Positions 33,785 through 46,125 of a stretch of DNA of 64,000 nt are shown here, in pieces. Made by a program: the position numbers and the translations under genes. The DNA is from Prosopocoilus inquinatus (taxonomy: Eukaryota > Arthropoda > Insecta > Coleoptera > Lucanidae). Each line of letters opens with the position of its first letter. Within the stretch, counting starts at the first letter, position 1. The notes beneath the pieces were generated by a model that ran no database searches, had not been told where the DNA came from, and saw only the letters and a list, made by a program, of their open reading frames with translations. The stretch lies in the NCBI GenBank assembly GCA_036172665.1, contig CM069872.1, positions 59,134,101 through 59,198,100 on the forward strand, in the 5' to 3' direction.

Positions 33785-35705
33785 TTAATTTTGGGTTGGA
33801 ATGATAATCGATACCGTGGTGTGTATCCTCCAGTTGGTTAATTTTTGTTAAATATACAGTTCCTTTTTTTGGTGAATTTCCTCTTTTATTCCACGCCCTC
33901 TCCGACTATAAAAAGCTGCCGTCAATTTTGGGTTGGAATGATAATCGATACCGTGGTGTGTATCCTCCAGTTGGTTAATTATTGTTAAATATACAGTTTT
34001 TTTTTGGTGAATTTCCTCTTTTATTCCACGCCCTCTCCGACTATAAAAAGCTGTCGTTAATTTTGGGTTTGAATTATAATCGATACCGTGGTGTATATCC
34101 TCCACTTGGTTAATTATTGTTGAATATACAGTTTTTTTTTGGTGATCTTCCTCTTTTATTCCACGCCCTCTCCGACTATAAAAAGCTGCCGTTAATTTTG
34201 GGTTGGAATTATAATCGATACCGTGGTGTGTATCCTCTAGTTGGTTAATTATTGTTGAATATACAGTTTTTTTTTGGTGAGCTTCCTCTTTTATTCCACG
34301 CCCTCTCCGACTATAAAAAGCTGCCGTTCATTTTGGGTTGGAATTATAATCGATACCGTGGAGTGTATCCTCCAGTTGGTTAATTATTGTTAAATATACA
34401 GTTTTTTTTTTTTTTTGGTGAATTTCCTCTTTTATTCCACGCCCTCTCCGACTATAAAAAGCTGCCGTTAATTTTGGGTTGGAATTATAATCGATACCGT
34501 GGTGTGTATCCTCTAGTTGGTTAATTATTGTTGAATATACAGTTTTTTTTTTTTGGTGAATTTTCTCTTTTATTCCACGCCCTCTCCGACTATAAAAAGC
34601 TGCCGTTAATTTTGGGTTGGAATTATAATCGATACCGTGGTGTGTATCCTCCAGTTGGTTAATTATTGTTAAATATACAGTTTTTTTGGTGAATTTCCTC
34701 TTTTATTCCACGCCCTCTCCGACTATAAAAAGCTGCCCTTAATTTTGGGTTGGAATTATAATCGATACCGTGGTGTGTATCCTCCAGTTAGTTAATTATT
34801 GTTGAATATACAGTTTTTTTTTTTTTTTTGGTGAATTTCCTCTTTTATTCCACGCCCTCTCCGACTATAAAAAGCTGCCGTTAATTTTGGGTTGGAATTA
34901 TAATCGATACCGTGGTGTGTATCCTCCAGTTGGTTAATTATTGTTGAATATACAGTTTTTTTTTTTTTTGGTGAATCTCCTCTTTTATTCCACGCCCTCT
35001 CCGACTATAAAAAGCTGCCGTTAATTTTGGGTTGGAATTATAATCGATACCGTGGTGTGTATCCTCCAGTTGGTTAATTATTGTTAAATATACAGTTTTT
35101 TTTTTTGGTGAATTTCCCCTTTTATTCCACGCCCTCTCCGACTATAAAAAGCTGCCCTTAATTTTGGGTTGGAATTATAATCGATACCGTGGTGTATATC
35201 CTCCACTTGGTTAATTATTGTTGAATATACAGTTTTTTTGGTGAATTTCCTCTTTTATTCCACGCCCTCTCCGGCTATAAAAAGCTGCCCTTAATTTTGG
35301 GTTGGAATTATAATCGATACCGTGGAGTGTATCCTCCAGTTGGTTAATTATTGTTGAATATACAGTTTTTTTTTTTTTTTTGGTGAATTTCCTCTTTTAT
35401 TCCACGCCCTCTCCGACTATAAAAAGCGGCCGTTAATTTTGGGTTGGAATTATAATCGATACTTTGGTGTATATCCTCCACTTGGTTAATTATTGTTGAA
35501 TATACAGTTTTTTTTTGGTGAGCTTCCTATTTTATTCCACGCCCTCTCCGACTATAAAAAGCTGCCGTTAATTTTGGGTTTGAATTATAATCGATACCGT
35601 GGTGTGTATCCTCTAGTTGGTTAATTATTGTTGAATATACAGTTTTTTTTTTTTGGTGAATTTCCTCTTTTATTCCACGCCTTCTCCGACTATAAAAAGC
35701 TGCCA
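33785..35705. repeat. Tandem array, 14 units of 133-142 bp
   Basis: CGATACCGTGG or a close variant marks units at 33809, 33946, 34081, 34216, 34351, 34492, 34630, 34763, 34905, 35045, 35182, 35315, 35456 and 35592. Unit length varies because a T-tract after TATACAG ranges from about 7 to 19. Each unit carries CCGACTATAAAAAGC, a TATA-box-like string. Minus-strand frames of 85 and 91 codons run through two units but are broken by T-tract length changes, so the array is not coding. Confidence 0.93.
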
Positions 35706-38414
35706 TTGGTATCACGCTGTGTCCCTTGGTGACGACAACAAATCTACTACTGGAAATCCCGTGTACGCAGGTAAAAACTACCCTGCCTTGCTCTATGTAC
35801 ACATATTACGGTTGTTTATTTATTTGATGCAACAAGTTGAATCCCAACGTGGAACAATTTTTGGCACGCAACGTAACATCAGATTTAGGAATTTGTCCTG
35901 ATCAGTCTATTGAAATGTAATTTAATCTGAACTGTAGTATAAGTAAATTAAGTAAAAAGCGTTTTGGTCGTAATTCTTTGTTTGCTTTTTATCTGCAGTT
36001 CTGATTTAGTTCCGGAGTTGATGTCGAGTCCTTCGTGTTTAAAGTAGGAAAACGCGAAGAGCTGCGATAATGAAAGTTACTGTAAATAAGAACAGATAGC
36101 GAAGAAGCGTTCATGTGAAAAAACTTGGGAAGTGCGGAAAATAAACAAAACGACTGTCAAGAATGCCGTGTGCGTGCGGACCAGACTTTCCTCGCCGTCC
36201 GAAAGCCGCACGAACCTTCGAGTGCACACTCGGTCGACTGTGGTGGAAGCACGCAGCGGGAAAAGAATTATCGAATTGTGCGAAGGAGTAAAAGTTGAAT
36301 GCGGGTATTAGAGCGAAAATTCGCGGCGGTAACGTCTCGAGAGGTAAAGCGACAAGCCCGGGCGGTATCTCGCATGAGACCGTAATAAACGGGAGAATTT
36401 CGAGAGAGGAAGAAAAAAAGATGGAATTCGGCTCGTAATTCTCCCCAATGTTTAAATAAACGTCGCGTCTTTTGACAGAGAAAGTCCGCCCGCCGACCAA
36501 GCGGCCCGGACTTATAACGGGCAATTTAAAATCTTCGAGGGAAATAAAATTTCGGTTATGGTGTGCCCGGAAAATTTATATGCATGACAATGCCTCGTCG
36601 CAATTTAAAATTTTAATTTATAACATTTTCCGGGGCCGCATAAAAATTCACTTTCCCCAACTAATTTAAATACGCGAATCCAACCACCTTCTCGTTATGT
36701 TTTGATTTTTAACCCCTATCCGGTCGGTCAACGAAGGAGGAGGAAGAGGACTTTGTATAGAGAGTAAGATGCGGCCGCGAGCGAAGATGATCACTCGTAA
36801 AATTTATCAATGCGCCGCAGATTCGTGTCATTTGCGGTTTACGATACTTTCCCTTTATGGGCGACTCCTCGAAAGTTTTACAGCAATTTTTAGCGAAAAT
36901 AAACTTTTTAATGGCCGCAGAAATTACGGTCCGTAAATTTCCGATAAGGTAATAAAACTCTCTAGAAATGTGGTCAAATAAATCCGTGGAATACCGGAGT
37001 ATTTGAGACGTCCAATTAGGTCATCTCGGTCGATATCGAAAGGAACCAGAAGCACTCAAATACTGCACTGCATTTACAAAATTTATTGTTCTATAATGAA
37101 TTCATCAAGAACGTTCATTGATTGACCTTTCCAAGCCTGACAACAATCATCGATCAGGTATTTAAGACAAGTTATTGCTGTGCCCAGTTCCGTTTCGTTC
37201 TTTCTTTAAACTTGTACTTTTAGTCTTGGTTTCGGCCTTATTAATTGTGTAAGAATCCAGATTCTTAGGATAATTATTTTCATAATTTAGTATGCTTATT
37301 TAATTCGAATATATTATTAAGTTAGAATTCGTATTATGACTCATGAAGAATACAAAACACGTGTAGTGTTATGCAACGAAAGCATTCGTCAAGCTTGGGA
37401 TGTATGTACCGAGTAATTAGATCAAGGGTATTCATATCGCTGGAAAATCAGCGATAAAAGAAATAATTATGTAAGGAGGATGAATCATGCAGAAGAGTTT
37501 TGATCGAATCTTGATGCTAGAAAAATTAGAATTAGCCATCAAGGTTTTTCTCATTACCAAAGCTGACGTAGACCAAAAGGAGGTCATCTGATCCCAATAA
37601 ATAGGTAGCTTTTCAAATCACAAGGGAGTTCGACAAGACAGTTGCCCGAGAGGGTGTGTCACGACAGTTGGCACGAACTCCTGTCATCTAGAAAAGTGCT
37701 TCTTCGATTCCGAATGTAATTTAGTTTGTGCGTCACGAGTCATAAAGTTTTCAAAATTCTAAATTATTTTTTTTTAATCAGTCAATTTTCCAAATTTAAT
37801 TTAATTTAAAAGTGTACCTAAGAAGCATCCACGATCGGCGAGGGTGAGTTTAAATAACAAAAGTTCTTAGATATAAACTGATTTTTGTTAAACTTTCCTT
37901 CTCTCTTTCATACAGTAGTTTTAATTTTTTGTTAATTGTCAAATTTTACTTATTAATTTAATTAAATTCACATATTATTTCATTTGTAATTACTTTTTTT
38001 TTTGTTTGAATATACTTTGTAATGTAAAGATGGATTCTTTATTTAAACGATAATAAGAAATGACTTTTAAGAAAACATAGAAAGAGATAAGGAGTGAGCA
38101 GTTTTCGACAATTCCAAAAACAAATATTAGTAGACACGATTCGAGCTATTCGGGGAAAACGATTTGGAAATGGCTTTCCATGCTAAAACCAGGGCGCTAC
38201 TAACAAAGAAATCGAAATTCAATATTGTACGGATTGCTAAAAGAATTGGGGACAAAAAGGGGACGAAAAGCAAGTTTTTAACCTCCGTCCGACGTGCGTT
38301 TCTACAATTGTGTTCGCTGTTCATTTTATTCGTGGGTGAAGCAAGAGCAAGAGACTCAAGAGCACAGAGGTTGTGGTTCTAACATTTTTTTTCCGATGAA
38401 GTTAACTCTTGCAA
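35706..38414. other. No gene recognised
   Basis: The longest frame is 137 codons, minus strand (36111-36524), unrecognised. An imperfect inverted pair GGGAGTTCG / CGAACTCCT lies near 37623-37675. AT-rich tail from 37740. Confidence 0.5.
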
Positions 38415-38495
38415 TAATCACAAAGCAACACAAAAGTTGTGGCTGTAATCCAAATAAATAGTGAGAAAACCCCTCGACCACATTAATTCACTGAA

Positions 38496-38538
38496 AGCGA
38501 ATACGTATTTCGGTAACGATGTTACCATCTTCAGCGCT
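38496..38538 (-). ncRNA. Hammerhead ribozyme-like core, left arm of copy 2
   Basis: Mirror of the right-arm core. Minus-strand CTGAAGA lies at 38534-38528. The loop variant is the same as in the right arm. Confidence 0.5.
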
Positions 38539-38614
38539 AAACTGATATTTCTAATATTATTAGAATATTATTATTAATATTATTAAAATATCAGTATTAT
38601 TAGAATATCAGTTT

Positions 38615-38657
38615 AGCGCTGAAGATGGTAACATCGTTACCGAAATACGTATTCGCT
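38615..38657 (+). ncRNA. Hammerhead ribozyme-like core, right arm of copy 2
   Basis: CTGAAGA at 38619-38625, unpaired T at 38626, stem II GGTAAC/GTTACC with loop ATC (38627-38641), GAAA at 38642-38645, self-complementary stem III ATACGTAT (38645-38652). The predicted cleavage site is after T38653. Stem I starts AGCG/CGCT. It differs from copy 1 only in the first loop base (ATC against TTC), as expected if the stem is constrained and the loop free. Confidence 0.55.
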
Positions 38658-38805
38658 TTCAGTGAATTAATGTGGTCGAGGGGTTTTCTCACTATTTATT
38701 TAACTCTTGCAAACCAGAGTGCGCTTACGGTCTAAAATTACGATTGCCGAGACCATAAAATTCCAACAAAGAAAATGAGAAGCAAACATGAAGTAAGCAT
38801 TCATT

Positions 38806-39030
38806 CGAAATTATTTCGGAATTATGTAACTATACGGCATCAGCATCGCAAGCGTTAACAGGCCAACCACGTTGCACTCGCTCGCATTCCGCCTTGCATA
38901 AAAAGTGCGGATACAGCAGAATGTAAGCGTGTCACGTTTACACTTGCCAATTAAGAATGAGGCGATTGGAACGAATAAATTTAGCAAGGGTTAATTGATG
39001 CTGACGCCTGACAACTTTGAGCTTTGGATC
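38806..39030. repeat. Diverged 220-bp duplicate, copy B (partner at 32.5 kb)
   Basis: Same orientation as copy A and 6.3 kb downstream. Best-kept blocks are AAAAAGTGCGGATAC, GTAAGCGTGTCACGTTTACA and AATTTAGCAAGGGTTAATTG. It starts about 90 bp after the palindromic element copy 2. Confidence 0.7.
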
Positions 39031-40352
39031 GGATTCATTTTAGAGGAAAATCATGTGACTGAAAAAATTAAACGAAGAGATTGTGTAAGTCCTAAATTAC
39101 CAAAGAAAGAAAAAATGGATTTAAATACGATTTTTGATTCTTTTTTCCCCGGTTATATGAAATGTGCAAGTCATTTAATCCCGGTTGTATAATAGGCATG
39201 CCTAATCCAGGTTGTGTTCGTTTCCTTTTCGAGCTGGTGGATGATATTGCTGCATCCACACAAAGAGAACGCGCCTGCTTTGATGTCGAGTCAGCTCAGG
39301 TATCCAATCAGTTGCCGGCGACACGTTCTTTCCAATTTTTTTTTTTTTTTTTTTTGCGGGCGAAAAAGTTAACTCGCGACGCCCGTTTTTAATTTTAATT
39401 TTTTCGCCGGGGAGAGGTGGGAGGGCGAAATTAGCCGGGCTTTTATTTACGAACGCCGCCCGGCGAAGGAGCTTAATTAAGTTCTCGCATTATGTACGCA
39501 GGAAAAGATATATACGTCCGCGGGGAAAAGCCTAGGTAGGTAAGGGTTAGGCACCGATATGTAGGTAGATTAAACAGCATTTACAACTTAACAAAATAGT
39601 TACAAGGGTTGATTATAATTTAATTTGTGTCCTACCTTCCTAGTTTGCTAAATTAGACCGACGGAGTTATAAAATTACGCCTTAATTTGAATAACATCCT
39701 GCAATTTAAAACGCATAAATAATATCCCCGGAAACTTAATAAACTTTGGGGTGTTGTAACTGAAACCGATCGACGATAATTTTGGAAAAATACCATAATT
39801 CGAACGATTTATTCAAATCTGTAATCATCATCATCATCGGGGGGAAATCGAAATTCAAAGCCGTCAATTAACTAACTTGCCCTAAATAATTGTCTCTTAG
39901 CAAGTCGCAACCTGATGATCCGTAACCTGATACTGGTTTAATGAGATTAAGGGTCCGTTAATCTATTAAGATGCCGGCGATCTCGTCACTCCATTAAACT
40001 ATTTGAGGCGTTTAGTGCACACTCATGCACGTATCGATCCTCCTCAATCCCCGTCGAAATAAAATCGTTCCTCCTTCTATTATCTCTCTGTTTGCAATAA
40101 TAAATGTGACGGAGTGGATTAAACCCGAACGAACGGATTGCGCATTCGGCGCAATAACTTCCTCCAAGAGTTTTAAATCAAAACGGCACGCCGTTTAATT
40201 GCGTTCTCCTCTCTAATGATTTACGTCTTTCTATTATAATCCTAATCAGACTTGCTGTTCGTTCAAGAGCAATGATGACTGCGCAAATTAGTTTGATTTA
40301 TGACCGCAATAATTAAACCGAATGCGATTGCCGTTATGGAACTTCTCTGTAT

Positions 40353-40389
<37 letters not shown>

Positions 40390-40674
40390 TGTGTGAAAGC
40401 TCAGGTTGTGTATTGTTTACTTAATTACTTTTGTCCTTCATCGCCGGCAATTAGGTACACTACTCCTAGATTCATTTTCGAATGGAATTATGCTAGTAAT
40501 TCAAGATTTATTCAACGTGCCTTTGGGGATTTGATAATAATCTGAAGGAGTAAGAAGACTAAAATAAAGAGTAAAAAAGTATGAATCTATTAGTTCAAAC
40601 TTTAAAAACGATTAGGTCAGGGAATCCCAGGAAATAGAACGACAGAGGTAAAACAATTAATCTGAGAATCAAAA
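39031..40674. other. No gene recognised; (GT)n microsatellite at 40355-40395
   Basis: A T-run of about 18 lies at 39338-39355. The (GT)n run at 40355-40395 is interrupted once. Unrecognised short frames. Confidence 0.6.
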
Positions 40675-41610
40675 TCTGAATCTGAAAATCTTCAGGTTCC
40701 AAGATAAGACTGCTGGATATCCTTGGATTGAATTGAGTAGGGATAGAAAAAAGTTTTGCTACCTTGTGTGTTTGTCTTCTTCTTCTTCTTCTTCTTCTTC
40801 TTCTTCTTCTTCACCAAAAGTTTAAGGAACACGAATCCAAGGTTTGGCCTAACGGAAACCAGTTGCGAAAAAAAAGGTCTAATCCTCTCTCATCTCTGTC
40901 TCTTAATTTGAAAATAAAAACCTTGACTTCTTGGCAATCTAGCGTCGAGTAAGGTTAGCACGCTTGGTTTTTTTTTTTTAATTGAAAATTGGTCTTTAGG
41001 AAATACTTCGAGAGTTCTTGGGCATAAATAGCGTTCTTTAATCTGAAAATCAAAATTCGAAGGTTTGAATAGTAGACGGGTGGAAGTCGAGTTGGGTTGA
41101 GTTGCGATAGAAAAAAGTTTTGATTCCTTGCGCCTTTCTCATCTGATAATCCAAAAGCTGGTTGAAGGATAAGAAGTAGGATTTGGCTTATCGGGTCGAA
41201 ATTTAGGGCTGGTTTCCTGGAAGTCGGGGGTTGAGAGTCGAGTTTTGGAAAGAAAGAGCCCTTCTCTTAATTTCAGAAGGAAAAGCTTGACTTCGCGAAA
41301 ATCTGAGTTTGAGTTGGGTTCTTGAACTTCTCGATTTCTTTTGGAATGGAAGAAGGTTTTGCTTTGTTAGCTAATAATCAAACCCAAAAGATTGTTGGGT
41401 TGTTGGAGGTTAGGGAAGAAAGGTTGAGCTAGGACTTGAATTCTTTTGGAATGAAAGAAAGTTTTGCATCGTCAACTGAAGATCAAGAAAAGATTAGGTC
41501 GTTGGAAGTTAGGGAAGAAAGTTTCTTCGATTCGAATTCTTTTGGAATGAAAGAAGATTTAGTGCTTCTTTATCTGATAATCAAGAAATGATTGGGTTCT
41601 TGGGAGTAAA
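40675..41610. repeat. Decayed tandem repeats with (TTC)n microsatellite
   Basis: AATCTGAAAATC...GATAGAAAAAAGTTTTG occurs at 40679-40758 and 41040-41124. Three shorter units marked by TTCTTTTGGAATGrAAGAA start at 41337, 41442 and 41536, about 95-105 bp apart. A (TTC)n run fills 40775-40813. All frames are broken. Confidence 0.65.
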
Positions 41611-41829
41611 TGGATGGACGAGTCGAATTGGAATGGGGCAAAAGTTTGTGTTCCTAAACCTGAATTGGAAGACTGCATAGACCAGATAGATGATTATGCC
41701 CAGGGGCCCCTTCTCATAGCCGAAACCGGACCATGAACCCCCCCCTCCCCAAAGTGAAATAACTCTACACAATTATAAATACAAATTTAACTCTGAAGTC
41801 TTGGTGTACCCCCAAACTAGTTTTAATTT

Positions 41830-42165
41830 TCCACGGATCGTTAAAGTTGAGTGCAGAATTCCTTAAGCAATGCAGGAATTCCTAAATCAACGGCCTAGCC
41901 GGAATTTGTGCTTGAGACAGTGCTCAGTGTTCCTCTAAATTTCTTTTATTTATCTGTGGTGTTTGCTCGACGGGGTCCTAAGTCATAGACCTATCAGGAC
42001 CTCACGTGTGTATCAAGTGTTCCATGGCTTTGTTACTTCCAAACCTCCTCGCCGTTGAAGGGGAAGCATATCACCAACACTGGAGGGTACCTGAAGTGAA
42101 ATATCTCGAACGGGGGTGACCTTACAATTGCAAGGCCGGTCCCTTACCACTGGACCGTTCAGGCG
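41830..42165 (-). mobile_element. tRNA-derived SINE
   Basis: On the minus strand CGGTCCAGTGG (42157-42147) fits the pol III A box and CCGTTCGAGAT (42113-42103) fits the B box, 33 nt apart as in a tRNA gene. A non-tRNA body follows towards 41830 (minus-strand blocks GGTACCCTCCAGTG, AACAAAGCCATGGAACAC, GACCCCGTCGAGC). The likely start is near 42165. The 3' boundary and tail are uncertain. Identified by promoter structure and not by family name. Confidence 0.6.
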
Positions 42166-45039
42166 TTAATTACGATGTTTATTCAAGGGCGAAGGGAGGA
42201 GGGGAGACTGTACCAAAAAATTACCGTGTTAGCAAAATTGTTTCCAGCAGGAGTAAAGTAAGGTCCTTGCGGTCCGTCTGAGTAAATACGCATCCGTTAT
42301 TAGCCGGAACGATCGAGTGCCGAACGCATATTCTCGTTAAAAAGTTTACCTTCGGCAGAACATAAACTTTTAATTGCTCATTAAGAGCTTTCACGAAATT
42401 TAAATATTTGAGCAATTCTTATGTAAATATCTTGCGAATTTGCAAAATATAAATAGAGGGAAAATTATTTGGAATAACAAAGAAAGATTAATGAAATCTT
42501 TGTAGCGCGCGAGCGGGAGAGGGAGAGGAACGCCCCAGCCCGTCGTTCGAAATGAGGGCGCCGCGTTTAATATTATTCCGTAAAACGTGCGTATCCGTTT
42601 CTGCGTTTCGTATCATCTCTCGTTTCTCGTTTCATGGCCTGCGACGGTGTTTCTGTTTTATCGTGTCGCGTAATTTAATTAGGCGACGCGCTCTCATCGT
42701 TAATTTCCGAAAACGGGTTCTCTTCTTGGTCATTGGCAGACAGAGCGCTGGATGGCGCCCGTTCGGGGGCGCGCGATGAAAAAATCTCGAACGCGCTCCG
42801 AATTAAAAGGGATCACGGTTTTAATTTAGCCGATTTAATTTCTAGGGACGTCGCAATAAATAACACGAAAACAAAGAAGACATTAGCATTTCTACAATAT
42901 TACACCTACCCTATTAGGGCCCCGCCGCCGCGCCGTGGCGAAACCTCTTTCCCGCTCTCCTGTTTAATATGTTTAGTATTTGGGACACGCCGAGACAATG
43001 ATTTTTTCCGTATTTAAATGCAATTAAGAGAGGGTCCGACGCTGTCTGTCGGTCGCTGGCTCGGTCGGTCTGCCCGCGATAAAAACAACGAACAATGATT
43101 CCCTCGAAACGCTAACGACCTAATGCATTATTCATACCGGACCACTTAACTAAATCCACTCCACGCATAACGCATTGTGGACCAGATATCTTTTATGGGA
43201 TTCCCAATCGGTTCCCGATCGCGTTCCGCAAAGTCAGAGAAGAACGCAGCCATCGAAGAAAAAATAATTCATCATATTTTCAGGGCCCCGTCGCGAGGTC
43301 TCTCTGTTTACGCCCCTGTGAATGTACTGAAATAATTGCCGCGAGTTAATATCCGAGTTTCAGCAAAACTGAAATTAATTACAAATTGAAATTAGTACGT
43401 TGAGGTAGGGTCAGAGTCATTAATTAGCAATCCCGTGTTACCACAGGGACTAGACGGTATGAGTTACAAGCAAAATTTTGTAATCGCTTTAAAACCCGTT
43501 TAACGGCGACATAAATTCCAGAGAGTGTCCGGAACCCGGAGAAATATAAATTATTAATCGACGCGAAACTAATACCTGCGTGTGTTCCGGGCAGACATAA
43601 TTTTTTATTTTATACCCTCGAATATTCACAAGCAACAACCATATTTTAACAAAATAAGTCAGGCTTGAAGTCATTTCGTTTATTGAAGTTTCGCCTCATA
43701 AGTTCTCAGCGTTCTCAAGACGGTTTCAAAATTGGTTACAATTATTTCCAGATGATAAAATATTTATGATAACAAATCATCGACGAGTTTCGACCCACAC
43801 CCCCAACTGTCCATCTGAGCTAGGGAATTCCGCGTGTGACTACGCACATTTGTTGCTACTCTTCATTTGCGTATCGCATATTGCTAGAGCCTTCAGATAA
43901 GTCAAGCAACACGTTTACTACGCAAAGTACATGTAATTATGAAAACCACACGCACTTCGTTCTTTGGCCGTCGACCTCTCGTGGTGAAAGATTTTTTTTC
44001 AGCCCCGAGTAAGACTTGCATTATCGAACAAATTACGCAACAACCAAACAACCGAGACGACACTTTTCCGAAACGGAATTGTGCAATACGAATAACTAAC
44101 ATTTCTGAGTTTAATAAATGAAAAGGGTTCATTCACTCGCTCGCTCCATTACGTCAAAGCTAATTTGCGTTAGCCAAAAGTTGGGAGGAATTTGCGGACC
44201 CCGATTTTTAATCACCGAAATAATTCAACAACTCCGAAACATTCAACTGCAAAGTGGTCAGCGCCCGTTAAGTGTCTGGAATGTTAGTAACGGAGGTGGC
44301 CATTCCTGAATGATATTGAGGTCCTTAAAATAGTCCCAGAATGTTTGCGTAGGACATGGTGGAATGAGAGGCATTTCGCATTAGAGATGGCCAAAGTTTG
44401 CGTCGCATCGCGGCGTTGGCCGACTCTACATGTGCAACATTTCACTGCCACAGGAAAGGAATATAACGAACGAATTCGTTGTGTAGCAAAATCAAAATTG
44501 ATTTTCACTGTGATTGTGATTGTGAATGTGATTATTCTCACTTAAAACCCGAGCGCTCCCTGGGAAATGTCACGTCGCGCGAGCTGTCTCGAGATCTCCA
44601 AGATGTGAGATATCGTCAAGACGTCCCTGAGATGAATATCGCACTATTGTGCACAACACTAGCGTCGCTTCGCTGTCAGTTCGCTTCTCCACGGCGAAAG
44701 CTCCACTTGACTTTAATACAACGCGACGTCAGCCTGGCAGCATTGCTAATTGTCTAAGCGAGGCTTAATTTTATTTACTTGTTTGTCTGCTTCATTGTAT
44801 CGCATGCTGCTGTACTGCCTCGGCTCTTACTTAATAAAACACGTGCTCGACGCTGACTTATTACCCCCGATAATTTACGGCGCTTACCTGCAGTTACAGA
44901 ACGCACACACAGGATGTATTCATTTGAATTAACTTGCCTTAAAATAGTCCGTTTATTATTTGAAAATTTTTTCGCGCGCGCTCGTCGTTGCTTTTATAAA
45001 TCAACTCGAACGAGCCAAGATCGACTAGTAAACCTAAAC
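42166..45039. other. No gene recognised
   Basis: Contains copy B of the 9.06-kb repeat (43779-43842). Several overlapping 60-94-codon frames, including 44479-44757, show no motif. A (GTGATT)n-like stretch lies near 44508-44532. Confidence 0.5.
43779..43842. repeat. Dispersed diverged repeat, copy B (partner at 9.06 kb)
   Basis: Same orientation as copy A. The shared ordered blocks are ACAAATCATCG, TTCGACCCAC, CTAGGG and CGCGT. Confidence 0.5.
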
Positions 45040-45545
45040 AGCTTGTGTAGGCAGTTCTAACGCAAGCATTAGGCGTGTGGCTAGGCGCAAGGATGTAGCT
45101 TCTGGACAGGTGTAGGAAATTCTAACGCAAGCATTAGGCGTGTGGCTAGGCGCAACGATGTAGCTTCTGGACAGGTGTAGGAAATTCTAACGCAAGCATT
45201 AGGCGTGTGGCTAGGCGCAAGGATGTAGCTTCTGGACAGGTGTAGGAAATTCTAACGCAAGCATTAGGCGTGTGGCTAAGCGCAAGGATGTAGCTTCTGG
45301 ACAGGTGTAGGAAATTCTAACGCAAGCATTAGGCGTGTGGCTAGACGCCAGGATGTAGCTTCTGGACAGGTGTAGGAAATTCTAACGCAAGCATTAGGCG
45401 TGTGGCTAGGCGCAAGGATGTAGCTTCTGGACAGGTGCAGGAAATTTTAGCGCAAGCGTTAAGAGTGTGGCCTGTACGCCAGGATGTAGCTTCTGAGCAG
45501 GTGCAGGCACTTTTAAGCGCAAGTGTTAGACGTGTAGCCTACAAA
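45040..45545. repeat. 65-bp minisatellite, about 8 units
   Basis: CTAACGCAAGCATTAGGCGT marks units at 45057, 45122, 45187, 45252, 45317 and 45382, with degenerate units at about 45447 and 45512. The period is exactly 65 bp. Inner units are near-identical and the last two are the most diverged, so the right edge is oldest. Each unit contains GATGTAGCTTCTGGACAGG. Confidence 0.93.
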
Positions 45546-46094
45546 ACTAATTAAAGCTTATTGTAGCGAGTTAGATTAGAATTCTTTTAGTATACGATTT
45601 AAATCAGACGCGACGAAACGAATTTTATTTTAATGCAAGAATCATTCCCTCGGTCGAGAACCAAGCGAGCTCCGCGAACGTAATCAGCCCCCCTCCCCCG
45701 ACCCCTGTAGAATCTATCAAACTTTTACAACTCCATTCGGTAAATAGCAGTCACTTCCCCCTAAAAGGATTTTCGTCTCATATTAATTATGTCAGTTTAA
45801 CGAATTCAATTATCTAACTTTCATCTCGCGAGCGAACGTTAAGTTCGCCCCCTTCCCGCCCGCGCGTCCTCGCCGCCGCCCCCTCCCCCGGGTAATTCGT
45901 CGCGTCGCGGCCCCGAATCGAACTTCTTCGGGAATAATTAGAAAAAACGAGGGCGATTCAATTTCTTCTTCGCGGTCGGATTCAAAAACGTGCGCCTGCA
46001 TTTCTTATTCACCGGAGCCGGGGGTTAATTCCGCATGCGTAAGCCGAGGAGGACCAAATTAATCTTCACTTTCCGGGAGAAAGGAGAACGTCCG

Positions 46095-46125
<31 letters not shown>

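Larger units (their letters stand above)
38415..38699. mobile_element. Palindromic Penelope-like mini-element, copy 2
   Basis: Arms 38452-38549 and 38604-38701 are complementary; the outermost bases run into the flanking duplication. The 54-bp centre is an AT-rich stretch containing partial ATATCAG repeats. The tail (38415-38451) lies on the left and is the reverse complement of the right tail of copy 1 apart from a few changes, so the two copies are in opposite orientation. TTAACTCTTGCAA occurs at 38402-38414 and 38700-38712, a clean 13-bp target duplication. No coding capacity. Confidence 0.85.

Noticed and set aside
33848..34105. 85-codon minus-strand frame with two similar 45-residue halves
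   Set aside because: The halves are two units of the 137-bp DNA array. Most other units are out of frame because of T-tract length.
36111..36524. 137-codon minus-strand frame
   Set aside because: No recognisable family. Proline- and phenylalanine-rich text of the kind given by reading AT-rich DNA.
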